From NCBI GenBank assembly GCA_005888325.1, contig VAWU01000070.1:1-39053 (forward strand): a stretch of 39,053 nt of DNA, in the 5' to 3' direction. The notes under the pieces were generated by a model. It did not search any database, had not been told where the DNA came from, and worked only from the letters and a program-made list of their open reading frames with translations. How positions within the stretch are numbered: position 1 is the stretch's first letter; each line of letters opens with the position of its first letter. Positions 1 to 9,158 of this stretch are shown in pieces. The position numbers were made by a program, and so were the translations under genes. The DNA comes from Actinomycetota bacterium (GTDB lineage Bacteria > Actinomycetota > Acidimicrobiia > Acidimicrobiales > AC-14).

Positions 1-308
1 TAGCCGTGGACCGCGGCGATCACCGGCACCTCGCACTCGTAGACCGCCGCGAAGGCGGCGTAGCACCCGCGGTTGGCTCCCACCAGCGCGGTGTACCCCT
101 CGGCCGCCTGCATCTCCTTGATGTCGACGCCGGCGTTGAAGCCACGTCCTTCTGCGGTCAGGATCACGACCCGCACCGCGGGGTCGGCGCCCAACGCGCG
201 CACGAGGTCGGCCAACTCGAACCACCCGGCCACTGTCAACGCGTTGACAGGCGGGTTGTCCATCACCACCTCGGCGATGCCGTCGGTGACCGTGTGCGCT
301 AGAGCCAT
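1..308 (-). CDS. echA20: EchA20-type crotonase (steroid ring C/D hydrolase), 3' end outside window
   Basis: Partial gene: the N-terminal 102 codons are present from the ATG at 308, and the rest lies beyond base 1. The protein begins MALAHTVTDGIAEVVMDNPP and carries the crotonase motif AEGRGFNAGVDIKEMQ, followed by NRGCYAAF and YECEVPVIAAVHG. From memory this closely matches mycobacterial EchA20 (Rv3550), a crotonase-fold enzyme that hydrolytically opens the last steroid ring (HIEC-CoA) during cholesterol catabolism. It is transcribed away from the SDR at 365, as echA20 is from its neighbouring SDR in mycobacteria. No KstR-like palindrome was found in the 56-base gap. The family call is firm; the exact substrate is inferred from similarity and from ipdF and fadE30 nearby. 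Confidence 0.85.
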   Translation of the reverse strand, partial: MALAHTVTDGIAEVVMDNPPVNALTVAGWFELADLVRALGADPAVRVVILTAEGRGFNAGVDIKEMQAAEGYTALVGANRGCYAAFAAVYECEVPVIAAVHG

Positions 309-364
309 CGCCAGCCGATCTGATTGCGAGTCAGGTTCGCGCGCACCGTACTAGCTTCGCGGTC

Positions 365-1135
365 ATGACGGACCCGCTCGACATGGCCGGCCACGCGGTC
401 ATCGTCACCGGTGGTTGCCGGGGCATCGGACGCGGGATCACCCTCCGCTTCCTCGAGCACGGAGCCGACGTCGTGATCTGTTGCCGCCACGAGCCCGAGG
501 CGCTGCCGCTTGCGGGCGGACGCGTCGCGGTGTTCGTCGCCGCCGACGTGCGCGAGCCCGACGACATCGACCGCGTCGTCACCACCACCACCGAGCGCTT
601 CGGACGACTCGACGTCGTCGTCAACAACGCCGGCGGGTCGCCCGCCGCCGACGCCGCGACCGCGTCCCCGCGCTTCTCGACCGCGATCATCACGCTCAAC
701 CTCATCGCCCCGCTCAACGTGAGCCAGCGCGCCAACGCGGTCATGCAGGAGCAAAACGGCGGAGGGAGCATCATCAACATCGCGAGCGTCAGCGGCCTGC
801 GGCCCAGCCCCGGTACCGCGGCCTACGGCGCAGCCAAGGCCGGACTCATCGGCCTCACCCAGACGCTCGCGGTCGAGTGGGCACCGAAGGTGCGCGTGAA
901 CTGCGTGAGCGCCGGGCTCATCCGCACGGAGCAGTCGCACCTCCACTACGGCGACGAAGAGGGCATCGCCGCGGTCGGTGCCACGGTGCCGCTCGGGCGC
1001 ATGGGCGAGCCCGACGACATCGCCGACGCGTGCCTGTTCCTCGCCTCACCCCTCGCCCGCTACATCAGCGGCGGGAACCTCGTGGTGCACGGGGGCGGCG
1101 AGCGCCCGGCCTACCTCGGCGCGGCGTCGGTCTGA
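365..1135 (+). CDS. Short-chain dehydrogenase/reductase (classical SDR)
   Basis: A 256-residue classical SDR, a cytoplasmic NAD(P)-dependent oxidoreductase. The cofactor loop TGGCRGIG is at residues 15-22, NNAG at 87-90, the catalytic Ser near 141, and the Tyr154-x3-Lys158 pair in YGAAK. The C-terminal end GRMGEPDDIADACLFLASPLARYISG is typical of the family. The ATG at 365 gives the normal SDR length. It diverges from the echA20-like gene, recalling the Rv3549c/Rv3550 pair of mycobacteria, so oxidation or reduction of a hydroxyl or keto group on a ring C/D intermediate is the likely role. The substrate cannot be read from sequence. Its 3' end overlaps the convergent gene at 1111-1506 by 25 bases. 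Confidence 0.85.
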   Translation: MTDPLDMAGHAVIVTGGCRGIGRGITLRFLEHGADVVICCRHEPEALPLAGGRVAVFVAADVREPDDIDRVVTTTTERFGRLDVVVNNAGGSPAADAATASPRFSTAIITLNLIAPLNVSQRANAVMQEQNGGGSIINIASVSGLRPSPGTAAYGAAKAGLIGLTQTLAVEWAPKVRVNCVSAGLIRTEQSHLHYGDEEGIAAVGATVPLGRMGEPDDIADACLFLASPLARYISGGNLVVHGGGERPAYLGAASV

Positions 1136-1502
1136 CCGACGATGCGGTCGGTCTGCGCCTGCTGCTCGTAGATGAGACGAGCCAGCCAGAACCGCAGGAA
1201 CGTCGCCAGCGAGTAGCGCAGGAACAGGGTGCCCCCCGCGACGCTCACCGCCACGCCCGCGAGCGCCAGGATCGTGGCGTCGCCCTGCGACAGGGGGTTG
1301 GTGGTGCCGTGCGACATGAAGTAGGCGATCACGGTGAGGGCAACGCCGACGACGAGCAGCGCCACGCCCAGCCGGAGCAACTGCCGGTCGCGCGCCGTGG
1401 ACGGGTCGCGCAGGCGCATCTCGCCGATCTCGGCCTTGAACTCCTCGACCCGTGGCATGTCCCCGGTCCCTGCGGCTTGCGTCATGCTCTCGATCATCGC
1501 GC

Positions 1503-1506
<4 letters not shown>
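1111..1506 (-). CDS. Small two-helix membrane protein, last gene of the ABC transporter operon
   Basis: A 131-residue protein with a polar N-terminus (about 40 residues) and two hydrophobic segments: LLRLGVALLVVGVALTVIAYF (about residues 44-64) and ILALAGVAVSVAGGTLFLRY (about 79-98). A charged C-terminus follows. The ATG at 1506 overlaps the stop of the upstream ATPase gene in an ATGA arrangement, indicating translational coupling, so it is probably the last gene of the transporter operon. A longer reading frame upstream is only the shadow of the ATPase gene. I do not recognise a named family. It may be an accessory membrane protein of the transporter, but this rests on position alone. Confidence 0.75.
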
Positions 1507-2236
<730 letters not shown>

Positions 2237-2240
<4 letters not shown>

Positions 2241-2971
2241 GTCGACCCCGCCGTCGCGCCCAGGTAGGCGGTGAGGACGGCCTCGTCCGACTGGATCTCG
2301 GCCGGCGTGCCCTTCGCGATCACGCGTCCGAAGTCGAGCACGGAGATCACGTCGCAGACGGACATCACGAGCTGCACGTCGTGCTCGACGAGCACGACCG
2401 CCACGCCCTCGTCGGCCAGCTCCCGCAGCAGGCGGGAGAACTGCTCGGTCTCGCTGTCGTCCTGGCCCGATGCCGGCTCGTCGAGGAGCAGCACCCTCGG
2501 GTTGCAGGCGAGGGCGCGACCCAGCTCGACCAGCCGGCCCTGCCCGGTCGGCAGTGACGTGACCCTGACGTCGGCCGTGGCCCGCAGGCCGATCCGCCCG
2601 ATGATGGCGTCGGTGCGCTCGGCGGGGTCCTCCTTGTCGCGCGACCACCTGCGGTGGATGTCGGCCGCCACCCGGATGTTCTCGCGCACCGTGAGCATGG
2701 TGAACAGCTCGAGGCGTTGGAAGGTTCGGGCCAGGCCGCGTCGGGCCCGTTTATAGGGGTTGAGACGGGTGATGTCGACGCCGTCGATCGCGACCGTGCC
2801 CGACGTCGGCGGCAGCAGGCCGGTGACGACGTTGAACAGGGTCGTCTTGCCCGCGCCGTTCGGGCCGATCAACCCCGTGACGCGACCCTCGTCGGCCGAC
2901 AGTGACGCGTCGTCGAGCGCCATGTTGCCGCCGAAGCGCACGCTCACCCCGCGGACGTCAAGTCGGGGCAC
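2237..2971 (-). CDS. livG: ABC transporter ATP-binding protein, LivG type
   Basis: The second nucleotide-binding subunit of the HAAT importer. Walker A is GPNGAGKTTLFNVVTG, followed by the LivG-type segment ARRGLARTFQRLELFTMLTVREN, a signature-like SLPTGQGRLVELGRAL, Walker B VLLLDEPASG and switch histidine VLVEHDV. The signature is unusual: the normal LSGGQ appears as LPTGQG, a variant I recall in actinobacterial relatives of this family. The GTG at 2971 is preferred, because the bases upstream encode the shifted-frame end of the permease to 2958. An ATG at 3001 would add ten residues, and neither start has a strong ribosome-binding site. It overlaps livF by four bases. Confidence 0.9.
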
Positions 2972-3161
2972 GGACCCGTACCTGGTCGAGGGCGAGAGCA
3001 TGGTCGATGGCGGCGACCCGCTCGGGCGTCCACGGGGAGGTGATCCCCACCCATTCGAGGGCCGGCTCGGGCTCGGCGGCGCCTGCGGCCGGCCGGGCCC
3101 GGAGCATGGCGGCGGCGTTGGCGGCCACGAACGTCAGCGCGAGCAGGATCACGAAGGGCAT
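2958..3161 (-). CDS. Shifted-frame C-terminal tail of the LivM permease domain
   Basis: A 67-codon frame opens with ATG at 3161, thirteen bases before the end of the main permease frame (stop at 3149-3151). It encodes a hydrophobic helix, PFVILLALTFVAANAAAMLR, then a linker and the segment ALEWVGITSPWTPERV, which I recall as the C-terminal tail of fused LivH-LivM permeases of actinobacteria. There is no Shine-Dalgarno sequence before the ATG. A single -1 step after the alanine codon would join the two frames seamlessly as ALWYA-MPFVILL. It is therefore best read as the end of the permease displaced by a frameshift (an assembly error or a real mutation), less likely as a separate small gene. 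Confidence 0.6.
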   Translation of the reverse strand: MPFVILLALTFVAANAAAMLRARPAAGAAEPEPALEWVGITSPWTPERVAAIDHALALDQVRVRAPT

Positions 3162-5077
3162 GCGTACCACAGCGCCATGGTGGCGAACATGCCCGCCAGC
3201 ACGGTGTGGTCCCGCCGCAGAGGCAGTACCCCTTCGCTCATGTCCTGCACCGCGCCGCTCGGGTTGCGACCCAGACCGATGCCGACCAGACCGGGGGCCA
3301 TCGTCGACCACCTCGCCGCGGTGTTGCCGAGCGTGGCGACGAGCGGCAGGAGCCCGTTGAGGCTGGCGCCGGCGAACAGTGCACCGCCGACCAACCCCGC
3401 CCCGCCGACGACCACGAGCATGAAGATGGGCAGGCCGATGACGACGTCGAAGCGGGTGGGGTTGATGGAGTTGAGCTGCGTGGCGTACACGGCTCCGCCG
3501 AGCCCGGCGATACCGGCCGAGAGGGTGAACACCGCCAGACGGGTGCCGACCAGGTTCAGCCCGAACGTCGCGCAGGCCGCCTCACTGTCGCGTATCGCGA
3601 GGAGGCGACGGCCGAAGCCGCTCCTGCGCACCGCCACCACCAGCATGGCGACGGCCACGAACACGACGTTGGCGAGGATCAGCTGCCGGGCCGGGCTGTC
3701 GAACGTGTAGCCGAAGAGCTTGAGCGGCGCGACGTCGACCGAGCCGCGCGTGAAGATGCTGATGTGCACCGGCCCGATGTCGAAGTCGGGCAGGTTGAAG
3801 ATCCAGCGGTCGAGCGCCACTGCGAAGGCGGCGGTGGCGAGGGCCAGGTAGATGCCGGAGAGCCGCAACACCGGTAGGGCCACGAGGGCGCCCACCGCGG
3901 CGGACACCACGACCGCCAGCACCACGCCGAGAGGGTTGCCGCCCACCCCGTGGTGCGCCATCACCACCGCGCCGATGCCGGCGAAGCCGAGCTGGGCCAG
4001 CGAGATCTGCCCGGCCAGGCCGACCAATGGCACGAGCGAGAGGGCGATGATGCCGATCGAGAAGATCTGGCCGTAGGTGATCGCGTCGACCGAGTCGAGG
4101 GTCGTCGCCATCACCACCCCGCCCGCGAGCACGATCCCCGCGAAGAGGAGCGCTCCCCGCATCGACGGTGCCGGGAAGAACTCGCGCAGCCGGCCGTGGG
4201 TGCGAAGCCGCGGGTTCGGGAGGACGAGCAGGACGAGGAAGAGGATGATCACCGACGCCGCGGGCCGCAGGCCGATGAGGTACTGGTTGTCACTGGGCAG
4301 GTAGCCGAACAGGTAGCCCTCGGTCAGGCCGATGACGATCGCCCCGACGAACGTCAGCGGCAACGAGCGCAGCCGCCCGAAGATGGCGGCGGCGTAAGCG
4401 TTCACGATGACCAGTGAAAGCGACGCCGCATCCAGCGCGATGCTCGGGGCGATGAGGATGCCGCCGAGCGCGGCGAGCGACGAGCCGACGGCCCAGCTGT
4501 AGATCGCAACGCGGTCGGGCCGGGCGCCGTTGAGCAACGCCAGCGTCCGGTCGTCGACGTTGGCCCGCATGGAGACGCCCATGCGGGTGCGAAACAGGAG
4601 CAGGCGAAGCCCGACCGCGACCAGGATGGCGACCGCGATCGTGATGGCCTGGTGGTACGTGATCGTCGTTACTCCGAGGTCGATGGTCTGCCCCTGGAAG
4701 AAGGTGGACATCGGCCGGCTGACACCGGGCTTCCAGATCACGTTCGCCAACCCGATCATGCCGACGAGGAGGCTGATCGACACGACGAGCTTCGTCGCCT
4801 CGGTCGTGCCCACCAACCCCCGCATGATCACCCGTTCCAGCAGGAGCCCCAACGCGGGCGCGAGGACGACGAGGACGACGAACAGGGCCACCGGCGCCGG
4901 CCATCCCCAGTCGAAGCGCAGCTGCCAGTAGGTGAACGCCGCCAGCATCCCGGCCGCGCCGTGGGCGAAGTTGAAGATCCCGGTGGTCGTGTAGGTGAGG
5001 ACGAGCCCGCTGGAGATGATCGAGTAGATGGCAGCCAGGCTGAGGCCGACGATCGTGAAGATCAGGAGCTTCTCCAC
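3149..5077 (-). CDS. Fused LivH-LivM permease of an ABC importer
   Basis: A 642-residue protein joining the two membrane subunits normally encoded by livH and livM. The first half (about residues 1-290) has the LivH pattern, including TTTGIFNFAHGAAGMLAAF near the start and GRLRSLPLTFVGAIVIGLTEG. The second half (about 310-640) has the LivM pattern, including VGLAGQISLAQLGFAGIGA, LRLSGIYLALATAAFA, RRLLAIRDSEAACATFGLN and VVGGAGLVGGALFAG. Each half has roughly eight to ten membrane segments. The GTG start at 5077 is supported by GGGAGGG six bases upstream. The frame ends early, within what looks like the final helix; the missing tail appears in another frame at 2958-3161. It should form the channel fed by the lipoprotein upstream. 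Confidence 0.9.
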   Translation of the reverse strand: MEKLLIFTIVGLSLAAIYSIISSGLVLTYTTTGIFNFAHGAAGMLAAFTYWQLRFDWGWPAPVALFVVLVVLAPALGLLLERVIMRGLVGTTEATKLVVSISLLVGMIGLANVIWKPGVSRPMSTFFQGQTIDLGVTTITYHQAITIAVAILVAVGLRLLLFRTRMGVSMRANVDDRTLALLNGARPDRVAIYSWAVGSSLAALGGILIAPSIALDAASLSLVIVNAYAAAIFGRLRSLPLTFVGAIVIGLTEGYLFGYLPSDNQYLIGLRPAASVIILFLVLLVLPNPRLRTHGRLREFFPAPSMRGALLFAGIVLAGGVVMATTLDSVDAITYGQIFSIGIIALSLVPLVGLAGQISLAQLGFAGIGAVVMAHHGVGGNPLGVVLAVVVSAAVGALVALPVLRLSGIYLALATAAFAVALDRWIFNLPDFDIGPVHISIFTRGSVDVAPLKLFGYTFDSPARQLILANVVFVAVAMLVVAVRRSGFGRRLLAIRDSEAACATFGLNLVGTRLAVFTLSAGIAGLGGAVYATQLNSINPTRFDVVIGLPIFMLVVVGGAGLVGGALFAGASLNGLLPLVATLGNTAARWSTMAPGLVGIGLGRNPSGAVQDMSEGVLPLRRDHTVLAGMFATMALWYACPS

Positions 5078-5092
5078 CGGGCCCTCCCGTGA

Positions 5093-6472
5093 CTACTTGA
5101 GGTCGTCGATGCTCAGGCCCACGTCCTTCAGCGTTACGCCTTTGCCGTAGTCACCCTTGAGGGTGAAGGTGTTCGCCGGGTCGCAGTTGAAGATCCCGTC
5201 GGTGGCCTTGAAGCCCTTCGGCACGACGAAGCCGTCGGGCGTCGCCTCGACGACCAGCGAGCACCCCCCGCCGTTCTTGCTGGGATCGGTCGGCGCGTGG
5301 AGCCCGCCGCCGGTCCACTTCGTGACCTTCGACGCGTTGTCGTACGCGCAGCGCCGGGTGAGCTGGGAGCCACACTGCTTGGCCGCGGTGGCGAAGAGGA
5401 GCCACGCCGAGAAGCCCTGGAAGCCGAGGTAGGCCTTGGACTTCCCGTTCGGGAGGTACTTCTTGAACAGATCGAGGTACTGCTGAGTGGCGGGGTTCGT
5501 CTTCGCCAGCGTGTACGGGACGACGGCGCCCGCGATGAACACGTTCTTCACCGCGGCGCCACCGGTCTCGATCAGCTTCGAGTCGACGTGGTTCGCGTCG
5601 GCTGTGACCCAGTCGAGCTGGTAGCCGATCTCGGACAGCGCGATCAGCAGCTTGGCCAGGTTCTCGGGCTCGCCCGTGTACACGAGGCCGCGGACGCCGG
5701 CGCTCTTCATGGCCTGCGCGAAGGGCGTCCAGCTCGACTCTCCGAGCGGGTTGTACTCGGCGTTGTACACGGTCTTGAACCCGAGCGTGGGCGCCGCCTC
5801 GAGCTTCTGATCGTTCACGACCTTCGTGGTCGCGATCGCGCCGGTCAGGTAGCCGACGTGTTCGATCGACGCGGGGAACTGGGCGGCGACGTACCGCTGG
5901 GCGGCGATCAGCAGGCGGTCCACCGGGTTGGGCACGGGCTGGACGGTCAGGTCCGCGGCTCGCGCCTGCGGAGTGACCACGAAGCCGGCGATGGTGGGCA
6001 GCAGGCACTTCAGCCGGTCCTGCTGACCGGTGTCGTCGAAGACGGCCCCACCGCCGACCATCATGAAGTCCTCACGGCACGACTCGATGACCCGCTGCTT
6101 GTACTCCGTCAGCTTGGCATCGCGCTCGTGGACGACGATCTTGCGTCCATTGATCCCGCCGGCGTCGTTGCACCACGCGGCGAACACCTTGGCCGCGTCG
6201 AACAGCTCCTGGTTCAGGCCCGGCCTGCCGCTGAAGCCCGGATCGGAGAAGACGGCGGCGGCGATGGAGGTGTCGGTCACGCCGGTCGCGGTGGCACCCT
6301 TGGCGTTCCCGGGACCGCACACGTCCTTGAGGTCTCCGAAGGTGCCGGCCGAGGCGCTCTTGGCCGTCGTGGTGCTCCCGCCGCTCGCCTCGGTGTTCTT
6401 ACTGCTGCGTGAGCACGCGGAAACGAGCACGATGAGCGCCGTCGCACACACCAGCCAACGAGAACGAACCAT
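5093..6472 (-). CDS. ABC transporter substrate-binding lipoprotein (LivK/J-like)
   Basis: A 459-residue periplasmic-binding-protein-like lipoprotein, first gene of the transporter operon. The N-terminus is a lipoprotein signal: positive MVRSR, hydrophobic WLVCATALIVL, then lipobox VSAC with Cys20 as lipid anchor, followed by a Ser/Thr-rich linker. The mature part has type 1 binding-protein features (GINGRKIVVHERDAKLTEYKQ; VRGLVYTGEPENLAKLLIAL). Several Cys residues (Cys131, Cys155 and others) could form disulphides outside the cell. A strong ribosome-binding site (GGGGGAAG) precedes the ATG. A weak KstR-like palindrome lies 45 bases upstream of the start. The ligand is unknown; the catabolic neighbourhood suggests a steroid or its degradation acid, which would be unusual because actinobacterial sterol uptake is best known through Mce4. 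Confidence 0.9.
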   Translation of the reverse strand: MVRSRWLVCATALIVLVSACSRSSKNTEASGGSTTTAKSASAGTFGDLKDVCGPGNAKGATATGVTDTSIAAAVFSDPGFSGRPGLNQELFDAAKVFAAWCNDAGGINGRKIVVHERDAKLTEYKQRVIESCREDFMMVGGGAVFDDTGQQDRLKCLLPTIAGFVVTPQARAADLTVQPVPNPVDRLLIAAQRYVAAQFPASIEHVGYLTGAIATTKVVNDQKLEAAPTLGFKTVYNAEYNPLGESSWTPFAQAMKSAGVRGLVYTGEPENLAKLLIALSEIGYQLDWVTADANHVDSKLIETGGAAVKNVFIAGAVVPYTLAKTNPATQQYLDLFKKYLPNGKSKAYLGFQGFSAWLLFATAAKQCGSQLTRRCAYDNASKVTKWTGGGLHAPTDPSKNGGGCSLVVEATPDGFVVPKGFKATDGIFNCDPANTFTLKGDYGKGVTLKDVGLSIDDLK

Positions 6473-6516
6473 GTCTTCCCCCTTGGTCCACCAGCGTCGG
6501 CGATTCTGACCGACTC

Positions 6517-6530
6517 GTGAACGCGTTTCA
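6517..6530. promoter_or_regulatory. Weak KstR-like operator upstream of the ABC transporter operon
   Basis: GTGAACGCGTTTCA matches the known mycobacterial KstR pattern TNNAACNNGTTNNA at every fixed position except the first. Its right half equals that of the site at 9610. It lies 45 bases before the start of the substrate-binding lipoprotein gene, where an operator would be expected. One mismatch and the modest information content make this the least certain of the five sites. Confidence 0.4.
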
Positions 6531-6573
6531 ATAGCAGGCTGACGGATCGTCAGAACTCGAGTAGGCGAGGCGG

Positions 6574-7362
6574 CTAGGGGTGCTGACTGCTCACCGAGAC
6601 CACCTCGCCGGTCATGTACGACGCGTAGTCACTGGCGAGGAACACGATCACGTTCGCCACCTCCCACGGCTCCGCGGCCCGCCCGAACGCCTCCCGGCGG
6701 GTGAGCTCGTCGAGCACCTCGTCGGTGGTGACCTTGGAGAGGAACGGGTGCATGGCGAGGCTGGGCGCAACCGCGTTGACCCGGACGCCCGCGGGTGCGG
6801 CCTCGATGGCGGCACATCGGGTGAGGGCCATCACCCCGGCCTTGGCCGCCGCGTAGTGCGCCTGGCCGGCCTGCGCCCGCCACCCGATGACCGAAGCGTT
6901 GTTGACGATGGCACCGGCGCGGCGCGGGACCATGTGCCGCAACGCGGCGCGCACGCAGCGAAAGGTGCCGTTGAGCGTGACGTCGAGCACCGAGTGCCAT
7001 TGTTCGTCGGTCATGTCGACGACGGTCGCGGTGCCGCCCAGACCTGCGTTGTTGACGACCACGTCGAGGTGGCCGGCCGCCTCGATGGCGGACGCGAAGA
7101 GCCGCTGCACCTCGGCCTCGTTCGCGACGTCGCAGGCCACGGCCGGCGGCCGCGACCCCATGACCGGCTCGAGCCGCTCGGCCGTCTCCGCCAGCCGGCG
7201 CTCGTGGCGGTCGCTGATCACGACGAAGGCACCCTCCTCGGCGCAGCGCCGCGCCGTCGCCTGGCCGATGCCGGTGCCCGCCGCCGCGGTGACGAGCACG
7301 GTGCGGCCCTCGAGCAGGCCGTGCCCCTTCACGTCAGGGCTGTTCACGTCAGATGCGTCCAC
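6574..7362 (-). CDS. ipdF: IpdF-like steroid ring-D short-chain dehydrogenase
   Basis: A 262-residue SDR that I recognise as the Rv3559c/IpdF type, which in cholesterol catabolism oxidises the 5-hydroxyl of the propionate-bearing indane intermediate (5-OH-HIP-CoA stage). The hallmark GHGLLEGRTVLVTAAAGTGIG gives the cofactor loop at residues 25-33. NNAG is at 104-107, catalytic Ser157, Tyr170 and Lys174 (YAAAK), and the end TGEVVSVSSQHP also matches my recollection of IpdF. GTG at 7362 is chosen because it lies one base after the fadE30 stop and gives the family length. An earlier in-frame start would overlap fadE30 by more than 40 bases. The ipdF-fadE30 pairing and order are as in mycobacteria. 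Confidence 0.9.
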   Translation of the reverse strand: MDASDVNSPDVKGHGLLEGRTVLVTAAAGTGIGQATARRCAEEGAFVVISDRHERRLAETAERLEPVMGSRPPAVACDVANEAEVQRLFASAIEAAGHLDVVVNNAGLGGTATVVDMTDEQWHSVLDVTLNGTFRCVRAALRHMVPRRAGAIVNNASVIGWRAQAGQAHYAAAKAGVMALTRCAAIEAAPAGVRVNAVAPSLAMHPFLSKVTTDEVLDELTRREAFGRAAEPWEVANVIVFLASDYASYMTGEVVSVSSQHP

Positions 7363-7363
7363 C

Positions 7364-8530
7364 TCAGGCCCCCGCCCGCGGCTCCGGCGGCAGGCCCAGC
7401 ACCCGCTCACCGATCACGTTGCGTTGGATCTGGTTGGACCCGCCGTAGATCGTGTCCGCGCGCGCGAACAGGAACATCCGCTGCAGCTCCTCGTCGAGCT
7501 CGAGGCGTGGCCCGAGCACGTCGACCGCGAGCTCGCCCAGGTTGCGGTGCCACGTGGCCCAGTAGAGCTTGGTGATGGAAGCCTCGGGCCCCGGTGCGCC
7601 GCCTTCCATCGTGCTCAGCGTGCGCAACGCGTTGAACCGCATGATGCGCAAGCCGATCCATGCGTCGGCCAGGCGCTGGCGCATCGCGGGCTGTCGGTCG
7701 GCACCGTTGGCCCGGGCGAGCCCGATGACGCGGCGAAGCTCGCGCTCGAACCCCAGCTGCACGCCGAGGGTGGCGACGCCGCGTTCGAAGCCCAGCAGGC
7801 CCATCGCCACCCGCCAGCCGCCGTTCACCTCGCCCACGACGTCGGCGCGCGCCGCGCGCGCCCCGTCGAAGAAGACCTCGCTGAACTCAGACGTACCCGT
7901 GAGCTGGACGATCGGACGGATCTCGACGCCGGGCTGGCGCATGGGGCACAGGATGAACGAGATCCCCTTGTGCTTCGCCGCCGTCGGGTCGGTGCGGCAC
8001 ACGACGAAGCACCAGTCGGCCCAGTGGGCGAGCGACGTCCACACCTTCTGCCCGGTGAGCACCCACTCGTCGCCGTCGAGGACGGCCCGGGTCTGCACGT
8101 TGGCGAGGTCGGACCCCGCGTCGGGCTCGGAGTAGCCCTGGCACCACAGCTCCTCCCCCGCCACGATCGGCGGCAGGAAGCGCCGCTGCTGGTCAGGTGT
8201 GCCGAACGCGATGAGCGTCGGACCGAGGAGCGTGTCGCCGATCACGCCCACGCGTGCGGGAGCAGAGGCGCGCACGTACTCCTCGTTGAAGATCACCTGC
8301 TGCGCCAGCGTGGCGCCCCGCCCGCCGTGCTCCTTGGGCCAGCCCAGACAGATCCATCCCGCGCGCCCGAGCACACGCTCCCACTCGCGCCGCAGCTCGA
8401 CGCTCTCGTGCTCGTGGCCCGGTCCGCCCCTGCCCTCGACCGCGGCGAAGTCTCCGACGTTGTGCTCGGCCAGCCAATCGCGGACCTCACGCCGAAAGGC
8501 CTCGTCCTCGTCGCTGAAGCGGAGGTCCAT
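7364..8530 (-). CDS. fadE30: FadE30-like acyl-CoA dehydrogenase
   Basis: A 388-residue flavin acyl-CoA dehydrogenase. Recognisable segments are the N-terminal helix MDLRFSDEDEAFRREVRDWL, CLGWPKEHGGRG, the FAD-binding CQGYSEPDAGSDLANVQTRA, VWTSLAHWADWCFV, and the C-terminal DTIYGGSNQIQRNVIGERVLGLP. The series GGPGHEHESVELRREWERVL and the pairing with ipdF identify the FadE30 type (Rv3560c), which in mycobacteria dehydrogenates the CoA thioester of the steroid C/D-ring propionate (5-OH-HIP-CoA). The ATG at 8530 is chosen over one 24 bases upstream because AGGA lies about eight bases before it and MDLRF is a normal family start. It is divergent from the EthD-like gene with overlapping 5' ends. 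Confidence 0.9.
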   Translation of the reverse strand: MDLRFSDEDEAFRREVRDWLAEHNVGDFAAVEGRGGPGHEHESVELRREWERVLGRAGWICLGWPKEHGGRGATLAQQVIFNEEYVRASAPARVGVIGDTLLGPTLIAFGTPDQQRRFLPPIVAGEELWCQGYSEPDAGSDLANVQTRAVLDGDEWVLTGQKVWTSLAHWADWCFVVCRTDPTAAKHKGISFILCPMRQPGVEIRPIVQLTGTSEFSEVFFDGARAARADVVGEVNGGWRVAMGLLGFERGVATLGVQLGFERELRRVIGLARANGADRQPAMRQRLADAWIGLRIMRFNALRTLSTMEGGAPGPEASITKLYWATWHRNLGELAVDVLGPRLELDEELQRMFLFARADTIYGGSNQIQRNVIGERVLGLPPEPRAGA

Positions 8531-8561
8531 GGTTGTCCTACGGGACGTTAGCATCGGCGCT

Positions 8562-9158
8562 TTGAAGCTCGTCCTGGTGGTTCACGGCCGCCCCGGTGAG
8601 CGCACGACCGTGCCGCGCTTGGCCGCCGACGTCGACGGGGTGCGTGCGTGCCTGGTCCACGACGCCGTCGATGAAGGGCCGCCCGACGTCGCCGCGGTGA
8701 TGTTCGCGTGGGCCGACGACCTCGACGACGTCGACGTCGACGCGCTCGCAGGCGGTCGTCCGGTGACCGGTTACCTCGTCGACGAACGGCCGCAGTGGGA
8801 TCACGTCGCCCCGTCGGAGGGCGTCACCCGCATCTCCTTCGTCCGAAAACGACCGGGGCTGACCCGCGAGCAGTTCGCCGACCACTGGACGAACGTGCAC
8901 TCGGCCCTCGCCCGCCGGCACCATCCCGCGCTCTGCCGCTACGTGCAGAACGTCGTGGTCGCGCCGCTGACGCCGGGCGCACCCGAGATCGACGGCATCG
9001 CCGAGCTCGGCTTCCGCTCGATCGAGGACATGGCGGCGCGCATGTACGACTCACCCGAGGGGACCGCGGTCATCCGGGCCGACGTGCGCCGCTTCATCGA
9101 CGCGGGCGCGGGCTGGCGCGTGCTCACGCGTCCTTCTTGGCCAGCATCCAACCCTTGA
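8562..9158 (+). CDS. EthD-domain protein (dimeric alpha/beta-barrel)
   Basis: About 198 residues. The C-terminal half, ISFVRKRPGLTREQFADHWTNVHSALARRHHPALCRYVQN, is a clear EthD/dimeric ferredoxin-like barrel domain. The N-terminal half (LKLVLVVHGRPGER) may be a second, degenerate copy of the same fold. The start is uncertain. A TTG at 8562 gives a typical KLVLVVHG opening without a good ribosome-binding site. An ATG at 8529 has GGAGG four bases upstream but overlaps the start of fadE30 on the other strand. EthD proteins are found in catabolic operons and some relatives are small monooxygenases or decarboxylases. No function in steroid breakdown can be assigned. The 3' end overlaps the convergent gene by 35 bases. 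Confidence 0.75.
   Translation: MKLVLVVHGRPGERTTVPRLAADVDGVRACLVHDAVDEGPPDVAAVMFAWADDLDDVDVDALAGGRPVTGYLVDERPQWDHVAPSEGVTRISFVRKRPGLTREQFADHWTNVHSALARRHHPALCRYVQNVVVAPLTPGAPEIDGIAELGFRSIEDMAARMYDSPEGTAVIRADVRRFIDAGAGWRVLTRPSWPASNP

Noticed and set aside
6549-6565. Additional half-site CAGAACTCGAGTAG near the transporter promoter
   Set aside because: Only one half resembles the operator (AGAAC) and the other half does not pair; considered chance.
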